A DNA stretch of 64,000 nucleotides from Oscheius dolichura (Eukaryota > Nematoda > Chromadorea > Rhabditida > Rhabditidae), in the NCBI GenBank assembly GCA_932521035.1, contig OW051493.1, positions 4,030,001-4,094,000 of the forward strand. Reading direction: 5' to 3'. Within the stretch, counting starts at the first letter, position 1. Each line of letters opens with the position of its first letter. The translations under genes and the position numbers were made by a program. Shown in pieces: positions 11,628 to 23,700 of the stretch. Under the pieces are notes generated by a model, which saw only the letters and a program-made list of their open reading frames with translations, did not search any database and was not told where the DNA came from.

Positions 11628-14600
11628 TTAAGGGTAATCTGAAGTAGAGATATAATGATAGAAATATAAACGTACTGTTTTGCGGCATATCATTAAAATG
11701 AGCTTTAAACCAGTTGAGCATCTGCTCAAACGAGATAAAGACCCTCTGACGGAAACGAATTCCATCGGGAGTTACTAAAACAACACGATGAATTTATTTG
11801 AAAACGAACGTACCAGTCATATATTCATGCAGCATAGTCCGATATTTAGGATGAGCAAAAGATATTTGGAATTTTCCTGGAAATTTTGTAGATGCTGTCA
11901 GGACATATCTAAATTGTGCATTATTATTCGCTAAAAGCGACTAACGGTATGCGAGATGGATTGGCTCGGCGCTCTTCTTTAAGTTTCTGTTCAATTTCGG
12001 GACGATTTTCAGCATAGACATTGTCCAAATAATATTTATAGAGAATAATATCGCGTGCAAACGTGGCCATCGGAGAAATATAACGGGCAATAATTTCATT
12101 AAGATCTTCAAAATCTTCGCCGCTGTAAAAATGATTATACATAAAAAGATAAAACTAAATAAATACTTGATGGTTAGCCTTTTGCCAAGAGAGAAGACGT
12201 TTTCTTTATCGTTTTCCTGTATTTCCACATTAGCATAGACGCCTTCAGCCGCTTTCCAAGTTACGGTGAGACGATCAGACGATCTAGCTGAAGGTCTGAT
12301 TATACATTCGCCCTAAAATCAAGATTTAGTTAAAGTATTCTAAAACTAACATGTTCTCCTTTTGATAGCTGATGAATGGCGTCTTGATAAGTGATGTTAT
12401 GGAAAGCTTGGTGCTGTATAACGCGTTTAACCACATTCGTTATGTCATTATTCCTTCGCTTTTCCAGTTGATAATTCTCGTTATCTTCTAACTCAGCATC
12501 TTGATCCCAATATCTAAACTAACAGACTAATATAAACATAAGCTTCAACTTTACATGTCATTCAAATTTCTATCTTCTTCTTGAACATCTGAAGGCCGGC
12601 AAGAAAGCAATATTGACATTCTTTCGAGATCTACTTTTTGCACACGACACCAAATCATCTTTCCAACTTGTAGACAATCTAGCGGATGATCGATAGACTT
12701 ATCGCTGATGTATTTGTTTGAAATAAATCCTTGGTGCCCATTAGACAATCGAACTTTAACTCCAACGGGGGTTCCAACACAGCCACCGTTTCTGGTATCC
12801 TAAAAGAAAATGTTAAAAATAATTTCTATGACCAAACTCACTCTATTACCGAGATGATCCCACATCTCTGACAGATTCGTTTTCTTCGTGTGACAGTACT
12901 GACAGATCCATATATTTTTAAAGTCATCTTTTTTTGGAGGATTTGAGCCGTGGCGTTCTTCGTCTGTCAATCGGCGGTGCTGAACGCCAATGACCGTTCC
13001 ATGTACAAGACTTCCTTCTTTCAAAGTCTCTTTTGTGTCGCGACCAAGAATTGCGTGAACCTCCTAAAGCAGATTTATCCTTATAATGAAAAAAAAATAC
13101 TTCTATACTCATCGGTTCGAAGGGCTTCCTTCTATCCTTGTATCTTTCGTGAAGTTCTTTAGCAATATCATATAAAGTCGCTCGTTTATCTCCATGACCC
13201 TGACGTCTCAACTCTTCAGCAAACGCATCCAAATCCAAATCTTTTAATTTTTCTGGTGCATTGAGCAGTTCTTCGACTGCTGCTTGAGGATCGACACTAT
13301 CGTCAACTTCAAGAGCATCAACTGCCATTTTTCGTGCCCATTCATATGTTTCTGGGTGGATTCTAGAGGCATCCAGTACTTCGAAATACTCATCAGTGCG
13401 ATCGTTGATCTAGATTAACGAAAACGTTACAATGTGGAACTCATACCCTCTGTGGTTCAATTTTAATAAATCCAGCACAGTTCATTAATACTTTTGGTCC
13501 CATTCTAAAATGAGTGACTAGAGCTGTTCTACTGCTAAGAATATGTGTTGTTTGTCGGATTTCTTTGAGCAAATTATATGCTTTTCTTGGGCCAAGACCG
13601 GGAACAAATTGAAGCAAATTAACATGGTGGGGATTGTCAATACATCTGAAATAATCATAGACAACTTGTTTTAGATGAACTAGCCTGTTGACGTCAACGC
13701 CGACATCACAGACTCGGTACATTATTTCTCTTTCTAAATTATTCAAAAGATGTTCCTTTGTGACCTCCTTCTGGAGCGGATGTAACTGTACACAGAGAAT
13801 ATCTTCGTCGGCGTTCCAAAAGCTAGACATTTCAATGAGCGGATCGACAAGAAAACGGGCCGCAGAAACAGCCATTCGAAGAGTAGGTGGATATTCAGGA
13901 AATTCCGCCTATATTTTCATAGAACCGGAATACGGATAACTAACCATAGCTTGTTTAGAATTCATGTAAGCTTTTGGCGCATCATTTTCCACAAAAACAA
14001 CATCTATCGGATTAGAAATAGTTCCATCTCTTAGCAGATCTTCTATTGCTATTTCTAGTTCTCTTTTCAATCGCAGCACTTCCATATTTTCAACACAGAG
14101 GCCGATTATTTGCGGTCTTTTGCGATCAATCATCTTTTTAAATAAATCCATAGTTTCTTTCTAAAGAAATACTTTTACGCTATTGAAACTGTCACTTTTT
14201 GAGGATTTTTCGGCTGGTCTGGATATTTAGGATCCCTTTTGAGGAAGTGTACCATCCTAACATAGTCTAATACTTGGCCATCTTCGTTGACAACGGCTGC
14301 AAACGAGGCTTCCATCATGTCATCAGGATAAGCAATAGCCATTACACGAATTTCACCCTGAAATTATTAACATCCCCCGAATAAAAGAAATAACATGCCA
14401 ATCTAGTGAATTCAAGATCTTCTTCTTCATGTAAATCCAATGGCTTGAAACCCATGAACTCAATCTTCTTAGCTAGTGATTCAGCACACTTTTCTGCTAC
14501 GCAGAGCTTGGCTTCTTCCAAAAGTTTCTTTTCAATCTCTCCTTTGAAATGAGGGATAAGCATATCATTGATACATCTTTTCACAGCCATTTCTCGCAAT

Positions 14601-17600
14601 TTATTCCATTCCTCTACCAAATCTGTATAATCGTCCTTAAGACAAAAATAATTATCAACAGTTCGGATTTTAAAAAACTTACTTTTCTATATGGACCATC
14701 GGCCAGAATCTCGTCGGCGAGAGTCTCATTCTTCTCTACTTCATTCTCGGTATCACAGTTTATAGTTACTGTCAACAAGCCGGCTTCTTTGAACTTGTGA
14801 AAGTACAGAAACTCTTCATAATTGAGCTGTTTTAGAGGCATATTTTTTAGATACCTGTATTTTTAGCAAATTTATTAATTAAGTAGCCGACTAGACACGC
14901 TTGGCGCCCCCGGCGGCCAACGGCCGCCGGACGCCTCGCTGAGGCCTGCGCCATAAAGGTGGATGACGATACCGTGATTCGGTTTCTTTTTTGATCGCTT
15001 CACCGTGATTCGGTTTCATTTTTGAGCGGCAACCGTGATTTGGTTTCATTTTTGATCGCTTCACCGTGATTCGGCTTCATTTTTGAGCGGCACACCGTGA
15101 TTCGAAAAGTTGCTTTGTTTTTGCTGCATTTTCATGCACATCTGATCTTCAAACGCTTATAGCTCCCTTGTTTATTGTTTTTATGAAAAACCGAGTACAC
15201 GATCTTAAAGTACTCTTCAAGGCGAACAACATTCCGGTATAAAGTTTGCCAATTGCGTTCAAAATGTAAGCCTCCTGGGCGCTCGCAAAAACACGGTCAT
15301 CAGCAAACTTCAATTGCTCACTTCTCGCTTATCTTCACAGCTACAAAGCTGAAATTTGGCACACGTACACAGTTTTTAATTCTACATCGAATGCCATATA
15401 ACATGCCGCAAAAATATTTCGCCATCGCATTTTCAATTTGGCATTTTTGATGAGATGCGCACTTTAAACACGACAAACACGACAATATCTCGCCAAAATA
15501 AGCATTATGAGCTCACATTACACAGTTTTACATTGTTGACATAGCTCTATTCAACCACATAGGTCACAATAGCCAGTTGTGAAAAAAGTGTTGCCATTTT
15601 TTCCAACTTTGAGGCCTCATAACTTTTGAATCTTGAGTTTTCAAATCTTTTCATTGGCGTAGGCGTCATCAGCATCAAAAATGCAACAAAATGATATATA
15701 GCATTATGCATAAACTCAAAAAAAAAATGTCGGTTGCATAGTGGCTTTTATAAGGAAAAAGTGAAATTGTACCGTCGTTTGTAGACAGGGTGTGTATCGT
15801 CTAGTTGATTGAGGCCCGCTTTAGTTGGACGTACACTTAATGTTGCCCGACGTATAAACACTTTTCGCACTTTTGCTCTAACCTAAATTGTATTAATTAA
15901 GTTGAATGATAGACTTCTACCAAAGGTTCTATGCTGAGCTCTTTAGCTACTGTAAAAACCCCTGCTTCAAGAACACTCTTTTTATCCGGGAACATATCAG
16001 ATACATACTCTTCAGTTACAACTTCGACTGACATTGGGTCTTGCTCAACCTCATGGCGCTTCCAATCCAAATTTTCAGCAAACTGTCGAGCTGTGAGTCC
16101 AAAACGATTTGCAAATTCACCTATGCCATTGTCTAAGCAATACTGAACAAAACTTTATGTAAAATACAGAAAAATATCACCTGATAACGGTTTGTTCGGG
16201 AACTGTATTTGAACTTGGTAGATATGGCGGGGTCACTGTCACCCTTTTTCGCTTTCTCCCATTCTAACATTTTGTTGATATCAGAACCGTGATATAACGA
16301 GAATTGGGCATAAGCATCAGCAATAGCTTCCTCTGTATCTGCAGATTCCAATCTAAAAAAGTCGTTAGATGATATCACAAAACCAACTCAAAGATATCCA
16401 ATTCAGAGACAATTTTCTTTTTTGCACTTTGTGAGTCAATTTGGAATCTTTGCATCCTTCTCATCAATTCAATAATTTTATTGGTTCGATCCTTCATATG
16501 ACACCACTTTTCGTCATATTCGTAAATTTTCCACAACTCTTTGGGTAACAAACAAGTAAGATTATCTTCTTTACGGTAGTAAGCAATGAATAAAACCTCC
16601 AACTAACGTTTAAAAGCAATAGTAATTCACCTCAAAGTCTTTATCTCTAATGTAACTAAGAGCTTCTTTGATAGCATTTTTTAGTTTTGTTTCGGCTTCT
16701 GCTTGCTTCGAATACAAATCATTTGAAGCGGTCGAAATAACGTCAGCTACGTTTGTTTTCTAAAAGGTGGTTCATAATACTTGTTGCAACTTACTTGTGT
16801 AGAAATAGAACTATCGGCAAATGCATTCCTTAATATCCAATTGGTTTCCACTTCCAGTTCTACTTCCTCTACTTCTCTTACTGAAGGGCGCCGCATTATA
16901 AATCTTTCTGGCCTATCTTCAAGCATTATTTTCTTGTCCGTAACTGAAAGGAAGCCTCTTTCAAGTTCTACTGGATCCATCGTATCAAATATTGTGACCT
17001 TTTTTTCTTTTTTCTTTACTCGTCGTACCTTAAAAAGGCTTGACGGAATAGTAAGATAAAAACTTACTAGTTCGCCATCGCCATCCTCTTCAAGAATATC
17101 CTCTTCCTCTTCGTCAAGGCCTTCTTCATCTTCATCATAAAAGTCGTTTAGATTGAACTCTTCTACACCAAAAATATCTCGAGCTTCATCGAGAGCTCTA
17201 AATAAGTTTAGGTTTCAAAATTGAAGCAAAAATACCCTTCAGGAATGTTTCGGTCTTTTTTGTGGTTACGACGTTTCTTTCTTCGCTCACCATCTCCTTC
17301 GTTGACAATGAAGTTATCATCTACAAACATAAAATTAGTATTGTAAACAAATGCCTACCGCTGCCTTCTTCCTCAGAGCCGCTGGGCCTATATTCGGGTA
17401 CATGCCTTCTTGACGATGGCTCGTCGTCATTACCTCCCTGTAAATAGGAATTCAATCGGAGAAATTACCGATATCGTAACTGCTAACTCTACAGAAAAAA
17501 TAACGAACCTCTCCAAAAAGTTTTCGTTGGATTGCAGTACGATCATCTTCCTCTTCGTCGGAATCGAATGTTTCTACGAAACGTTTCTTTTTATTAGGAG

Positions 17601-18021
17601 CAGCGTCCAAATTTTCCTCAATGAGATCCAAGTCATCTACATCCAATTCGTCAGGTTCTTCCTGATTCGATTTCTCCGACTTGTCTTCATCATCTCTGTC
17701 CTAAAAGAACACAATAAAATAGTCTGCTAAAGAAGAAAGGACCTCTTCCTCCTCCTCTTCATCAGCTATAAAACCTCTCATTTCTTCGGCCGCTCGTGCA
17801 TCATCTTCATCGTCGTCATCTTCATCACTGAAACATACAAATTTGTACAAGAAAAAGAAATAAAATGCTGACCTGCTTTCAATATGTTTCTTTCTCTTCT
17901 TCGTCGTTTTTTCTTTTTGCTCTTTTAATTTTCTTTTTTTAATCTTGGGCTTCTCTTCTATTAGTGAAGTATCGGTAGATGCTTCTCCTTCCGATGCTTG
18001 GTATTGAAGATATTCGGCCAT
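11628..18021 (-). CDS. emb-5: Transcription elongation factor Spt6
   Basis: About two dozen exons encode a protein of about 1,300-1,350 residues. Spt6 is a nuclear histone chaperone that travels with RNA polymerase II. In order: an acidic, Lys-rich N-terminus (18021-17068); the core with [13 protein letters not shown] (about 16600) and [10 protein letters not shown] (about 16290); the segment [20 protein letters not shown] in exon 15773-15882; a YqgF-like fold; a helix-hairpin-helix with GVDVNR and [10 protein letters not shown] (about 13600); [17 protein letters not shown] (about 13360); an S1 domain ([17 protein letters not shown], about 12720); and tandem SH2 domains with [19 protein letters not shown] (about 12280). 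The ATG sits directly after TTTTACAG, an SL-type acceptor. The last intron (37 nt) leaves a short NNYP tail. Some internal junctions (about 16355 and 16600) are ambiguous. Codon usage is AT-rich, unlike neighbouring genes. The symbol is that of the C. elegans ortholog. Confidence 0.93.
14903..14953. repeat. GC-rich compound hairpin in the long Spt6 intron
   Basis: CCGGCGGCC (14910-14918) is followed after AAC by GGCCGCCGG (14922-14930), a perfect 9-bp stem. A second small palindrome, GCCTCGCTGAGGC, lies at 14933-14945. GGCGC at 14903 can pair with GCGCC near 14949 as an outer stem. It stands out sharply from the AT-rich surroundings. Confidence 0.75.
14971..15104. repeat. Tandem repeat of about 31 bp, four copies plus a partial fifth
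   Basis: Copies begin at 14971, 15002, 15032, 15063 and 15094 (partial), each starting accgtgattcgg. The unit ends alternate between tttgatcgcttc (copies 1 and 3) and tttgagcggca (copies 2 and 4), so the true unit is a 62-bp dimer repeated twice. Confidence 0.85.
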
Positions 18022-19308
18022 CTGTAAAATAATATGTAGGAGCAATTTAAAGAGGTAAAAAAGAGAAGTTGACAAAATAAAAACCAGAAGAAGGAATGAA
18101 AGAAAGACTAACGCTGAACGCTACTCGAACCGCGGTTTTTGAACTACCGAAACCTTCGAAATACTGGAAGACAACGTTTGTGATTGTGCTTCCCGAACGA
18201 TACTGGAATCCAACCTATCCGATTATATTTCGTATTCGGAAATGCTATTCAACAAGGTATATATTTAGTTCTTGTGATCCCCACAATAGAACGTCTACCA
18301 ACCGAGCCATATGAACTTTCCTGGTTGTTTTTCTCTTTAGATTCTCTCGTATATACGTGTATTCCAGAAAAGTGGAACGATAAGAGGATGTTGTAAATTC
18401 ACTTATTCTTTTCATTTGACCATCACACGTAAAGAAGGCGGACTTCTCTGAGGTGGGAATGTTTTGCATCAATCACTCGACCTCCTCCGGGAAAGCCTAA
18501 TTGCTTTGTGTAGAAGTACAATACATGAAAACAATTGAGTGTTATAGTCTTTTCTATGAAACAGACTTCACATTCCCAAGTCTCTATACTTATTTTATTT
18601 TTTGTCAGCATTTATACTCCAGTTTTCGCCAAATCACAGTGATTGTCTATTCATTGCTACTAGTCATCTTTATTCAAGGAGATCAGACTATCGCGCGTGG
18701 TTTGACTTTACATCGGGGTAATGCCAGGGTCCGGAAGGTAACTTTGACGCACAGAGCTTTTCAGTTGAGGTTTCGTGAAAATCTTTTTTGACCATAATTT
18801 TGAGGGTGGTCGATTACTCCTATCCCCAAATTTTCAAGGATGTAGTCTATAAAATAAAAGCAGGACGAGCACAACAAGTTTTGCAAAATGTCAGCCGTCC
18901 GTGGGATTTTCGTGGTGTAGTGGCTAAAAGGCCGGTATTATCATTCGAGAGGTCGGGGGTTCGACCCCCTGGGGGTAACTCTTTTTGCTTTTTTATTTTG
19001 AGGTCCTGGAATATTTTTGAAGTGTTAAATGGAGCGGGCGGGGGTTTCAACCGTTTTCATAAAAAGTGCAGTGGCTTGATTCTTAAAATTATCGTTCCCT
19101 TTTTGTACATTCCTGTCAAACCACAAGGTTTCTTTGAGTTTTCTCTTTTTAAGATAGTGATTTTTGTTTATGTGCCCTATTTCGTTACCTTTGAATGCAC
19201 GAGCTCATCATGTTCTCACATTTGAGAGCTAACTGATCAGTGCAGCCGAAAATTGGGTTATTTCTCTTGTTTGCTGTCTAGCCTTCTTTTTCTCACATTC
19301 TGTACATC
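18022..19308. other. Intergenic region between Spt6 and the chemoreceptor gene
   Basis: 1.3 kb that must hold the promoters of both divergently transcribed genes. Open frames here are short and show no family motifs. The only recognisable element is a tRNA-like sequence at about 18908-18983. Confidence 0.5.
18908..18983 (+). ncRNA. tRNA-like Pol III element (pseudo-tRNA or SINE head)
   Basis: TGGTGTAGTGG (about 18916-18926) matches the internal A box of tRNA genes. GGTTCGACCCC (about 18957-18967) matches the B box exactly, at a tRNA-like distance. A run of T (CTCTTTTTG, about 18979) follows as a possible terminator. However, the would-be 5' acceptor strand does not pair with the 3' strand GGGGTAA, and the anticodon stem is poor. 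This is therefore not a normal tRNA gene; a decayed tRNA or a tRNA-derived SINE remnant is more likely. Confidence 0.35.
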
Positions 19309-20648
19309 ATGCGTTCCAGAATGGGTTATCCCCTTGCCTATAGACTGATTATCGACTCTACCGGTGTCGCTGTCCTTTTCCTCAACCTCGGTGTCCTCCC
19401 TACCGTACTCTACTTCAACAAATGGATCCTTCGCTCCTTCAAACTCGTAATCATGATTTTCGCCTTGACCAACGTCACCCATTATATCCTCGACGTTTTC
19501 TGTCTGCCGGTGAGTGGGTTTGATGGCTCAAGGTCCGCAACACCCATTACTCACACGGGTGCCGCTTTCCCATGTAGCTTACCCGATCCGGCCAAGCTTC
19601 CCATAGAGTCCATCGAGAAAGGGATTTCTTAGAGATGTCTCCAGTTGCCGGGACTGACAATAGCCTTTACTGATGGCTTCACCACCTCTGGCAGTCCACT
19701 GCTTGGTCAGATTACGATGTGCCTTCTCTTGTGTCTCTTCAGTATCCAGATATTCAACGAGAGTGCCCATTTCCTCTACAGATACATCCTCCTCTGCCGG
19801 TAAGCGATCTCCTCCTCTCCTTTCATCATCCCGGTCAGCCCTTCCCAGCATCATCTTCTTGAGACACGGAACATAGCCGCCTTCCTCCTGGTGGCCGTCC
19901 CTCTGATTGGGGGATATCAGTTCTTGGTGACGTTCAGCAACCCCTCCCAAGACCCGGAGGTGATTCCGTTGATTGACGAAGTGGTGCAGAGCCGTTGGAA
20001 TCTGTCTGCCTTCCAATTGAACGGGGTAATCTTCCAATATTGGGTGAGTCTCTCCCACTCGGATTAATAATGTCTTTTCCAGGACACCCTCCACGGAAAC
20101 AAGACGTTCCACTGGAGAGGCTGGCTGGCCATTGGCCTTTTCTTCGTCCCCTGTCTCTGCTGTTTCAGTATCATGCTTTATTGTGGCTACAAAACACACC
20201 AGACGATGGATGTACCCGTCCACCTCCACCCCCACTCCTCCCTTTTTCAGGCTGTCAAGCACTCGATGAGTTCGGCCACGAAGAAGCAGAACGCGGTGGT
20301 GTTCCGTATGTTGGTCATCCAATCGGTTGTGCCCTTCATTCTCCTCCAACTTCCGGCCACCATTATTTTCTGTGGTTCGATGTTCTTTGTGCTCGACAAG
20401 TGAGTTACCCGCCTGCTCCGACAAACAACCTTTAAAATAGAGATATCATGGATTTCCTTGTTATGGTGATACTGACCTGTCCGTGTCTTGAGCCCCTTAT
20501 CGCAATCTACTTCCTATCCAAGGGCAAATTCCTCAAAATGTTTTTCCGTTGTCTCAAGCGGAACCGCACGTACAACGGGGTGGAGTCTACCCTCGGCACC
20601 TCGGACGCCACCCGTAGGCAGTCGCTTCACACCAGCGGACTACCGTAA
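19309..20648 (+). CDS. Nematode Str-superfamily-like chemoreceptor (7TM GPCR)
   Basis: Five exons join in frame: 19309..19509, 19633..19799, 19839..20043, 20083..20399, 20441..20648; 365 residues. It is a seven-helix membrane receptor expected in sensory neurons. TM1 is STGVAVLFLNLGVLPTVLY and TM2 KLVIMIFALTNVTHYILDV. The end of TM3 is FLYRYILLCRPS, close to the (F/V)xYRY pattern of Str-type receptors. TM6 is MLVIQSVVPFILLQLPATI. The last helix ends CPCLEPLIAIYFLSKGKF, the nematode equivalent of NPxxY. A Ser/Thr-rich tail follows. Intron 1 is 123 nt and the rest 39-41 nt. The gene converges with the prominin-like gene, whose stop lies 99 bp away. Subfamily (srd, srh, str) is not decided. Confidence 0.85.
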
Positions 20649-20746
20649 TTGCTCTCTTTATTATTATTTGGATATAAACATTTTTGTGGTGCCCGTATTT
20701 TTGGATGCAGGAGAGGTGACTGTTTGTAGAAAGACCGAAGATTGAG

Positions 20747-23700
20747 CTAGAGACGTCCGTAGGCTTGATATACACCGTAGATGGGCCCGTCGGAATAGAC
20801 CGGGCCGTCCGCGTAGCTGACCGTCTCCCCCTGGGTACTGGGCACGGGAGGAGGACGACTCGTCGGCCGACGGGGACTCACCGTTCCTGAAATAATCTAT
20901 TTGGCAGAAAGAGAAGGGGGCAGACCATAGATATTGCCATAGATTTCCTGGCTGGGACTGGACGGCTCCCTCTTGGCATAGAGAGTTCCGTAGGTGTCGT
21001 TGAGGGTCCAGTAATATTCCGTCTTCATCCGGAGGTAGTACTTGGACAGTTTGAAAAGACTGACAACCAAGGGGATGGAGAAGATGGCAAAGCAGAGAGA
21101 TGACACCCACATTGTCTAAAGGGGTGTAGTGAAAGAAATAAATAACCAAGAGATACCTGGATGGGGTCCTCGGATGCCTGGCAGTTGTCCCGGTTGACGA
21201 CATTCCTCAGGACAAGGTCCCGGGATTCGGGGGTAAGTGAAGAAATTGGACCAATGATTCCCAGATCCTGTTGGTACTGAAACAATTGTTTGTTTTCTAA
21301 TAAATTGACCGGACCTTTAGTTGGATAGAGGGGCAGATGGCGTTGTGGAGGTGGTGATAGGCCAGGGTGACCTGGACAAAGAAGAGAAGCAGCGGCAGGG
21401 CGAAGAGCAGGAAGGTGGCCAGGATGGCAACGAGCTGGCCGATCTGAAGAGCCACCTCTGCTACATAAAAAGGGAGTACACGTACCTGGTCGGAGGTCTT
21501 CTTTCTGTCTATCGGATGCTGTGTCGATTTGTAGAAGAACGATCCCAGGAGGATGAGGGCGAGACTGGGCAGAGTGACCACCACCATGACCATTCCGACA
21601 ATGATCAGGGTGAGCCGGGCAATCCAGACAACGGCGGTAGTGTGGAGCAGTCGGTACGGGTAGAGGAGCGGCGTGGCCAGTTGCTCGACCTTCCCGTGCG
21701 ATGTCTCCGGAGCCAGTGGAACCGAGGGAAAGATCGCCAGTGTGGCTGCAGCTTTGGGGGTGTCCTAAAGTTTGTTTCTTATCTCTCTAAAAAGAGAACA
21801 TACCGTCACTGGCTTCCATTCCTCTTCTTTTTCAGTCTTGGCAATCGGAACAAACATCACCGGTCGATCATCTACATTCTCCTCAGTAGCTATCGGCAGT
21901 GGCTTTCTTCCTGTAACGAGGCATTCCACTTATTATGAGGTATCTCACCTTCAGTGGTTGTGGTGATCCCCTTCGTCACGGGAATTGTCACCATCTCGAT
22001 GTGTTCCCTGTCTTCTGTACTTGTTTCTACCGCCGTCTCTGTCGTAACCTCTTCTGTAGTTGTGGTAGGGACAGCAGTTGTTGTGGTTGTTATGGTCTCT
22101 GCCGTCGTCGTGACGGTAGTTTCCATCGTTGTAATAAACTCTGTAGGCAGAGGAGTCGTCTCAGTTGGAGGAGAAGGAGGAGGAGTTCCAGTTGAGACGA
22201 CTTCGGAAAGGACGATATCCTCTTGATTTTCATTGGATGAGCTGACTGAAATAAACGATCTGTTTGGGAAAAGGAGTCACAGCTACTTTTCTCCTCTCCG
22301 CTCTCTATACTTCCATCTTCCGTAGCCGCCGGGAAAAGAGGAAGGGTAGTGGTGGTGTTCATATCCTCAAGAGTAGTCGCCATACTCGTCCTTACCTCCT
22401 CAAGAATGGTAGTTGTTTCTAAAACACGGATATCCTCTGGATGACAGTTGTGTACCTGGCGTAGTGCCCTCCGTAGAAGTGTCATTGGCCGCCGTCTCCG
22501 ATGAGCCGATAACTTCCATCGATTTCTCCAGCTGTGCATTGAACTGTGGGAATTGCACGGTGGGCATGTTGTCCTCCCGGATCACATCTCCCTTCTCTTC
22601 TACAACTGGCTCGGAGTCTTGTTGCTCATTTGACAGTATCTCCTCCTCTGGTGTCAACTGGCTCGGTTCCTTGTACTCGTGTACAGGGATGTGTGGTACA
22701 GATCCCGCTGTTTCGGCTGCTTCAGCCACGGGTGGCACGGGTGGAGGGGTGGGCGTTGAGAAAGTGACAGAAGATGATATGGAAGTACTTTCCCGGGCCT
22801 TGTCAGATGGATTTTTAACTTCTCCAAAGGCCTAAACGGATATCTTCCCCCGGCTGCCCCTGCCCCCACCTCTTCGCTGGCCATCTCCATCTCCTCGTCG
22901 ATATCATTGTCCACTGGCATCACCGTCGTCGTCCACCCGGCTCTCTCATTCTCAGGCACAATCGGTTGGATTTGCAGCTTTGATTGCTGAATGGGCTGTC
23001 GTCCCAATTCGATAAACAAACAAGGCTCACCCTTATGTGTGGCATCTCGGCGGCCGCCTGGGTGAGACGATGGCCGTTCCAGAGATTCGAGACAAAGGGC
23101 GCCTGGACTGTGAGAGGCGGCAGACTCGGGTGGCCTACCTCTTGTTCAAACTGTTTTCCATAATCCAATTCAGCCCGTGGTCTGACTGGTATCTCGAAAT
23201 GCTTCGACGTGCTGGCTGCTGTGGAAGTGGTTGTTGGCGGCTTGGGACTGGTGGCTGTCGTCGTCTCCTCCTGAATCCTCCTCTTTTATCATTGTGCCCC
23301 AATAATACGGACCGTAATAGGCCTAATCGGGAGTCGATCGACGGCCGGCGGGATGTCTTCGTTTTCCGCCGAAGATGCCTGTCCGCCCAATTTATCCTCC
23401 TCTTTGTTCTGCCTAAATCTGGACGTTTCCTCCCAAAAGTACCCAAAACAGACCTGGGAATATTCCTGTCGGTGGTATGGATGACCGTTCTATTGGTCCT
23501 CGCAATGGGAATGGGATGCTCCTCGGGGAATGTGACCGTCACAAAGGCAGCCTGGGTGGTAGTCGTAGCCTCTGTCTAAATTCTCTCCTTCTCACTTCGG
23601 AAAGTACAAAAAGCAACCTCTTGTTCGAAATCGCCTCGATAGTCTTCGTCAGCAAAAAGGTCAAAAACGCTAATCGGTCTTTTTGTCACATTTTCACTAA

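Larger units (their letters stand above)
14855..15772 (-). other. 918-nt intron of Spt6 carrying repeats and a GC-rich hairpin
   Basis: The donor follows codons for THPVYKRR and the acceptor (AATACAG) precedes [10 protein letters not shown]; the two sides join in frame and match the conserved Spt6 order. Nearly all other introns in the gene are 35-75 nt. This one is more than ten times longer and holds a tandem array and a strong hairpin (listed separately). It is probably expanded by a repeat or mobile element, although no terminal repeats or transposase frame were found. Confidence 0.7.

Noticed and set aside
14876-15902. TTAATTAATA flanking both sides of the long Spt6 region, suggesting a transposon insertion with target-site duplication
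   Set aside because: A conserved Spt6 exon (15773-15882) lies between them, and each copy falls in a different intron, so the match is coincidental.
19579-20424. Long minus-strand open frame (281 codons)
   Set aside because: It is antisense to well-defined transmembrane exons of the chemoreceptor gene and has no hydrophobic or family features.
22090-22539. Alternative Arg/Ser-rich reading frames in the prominin-like central region
   Set aside because: The Thr/Pro/Glu frame is flanked by splice sites and fits an extracellular mucin-like loop; the others are frame shadows.
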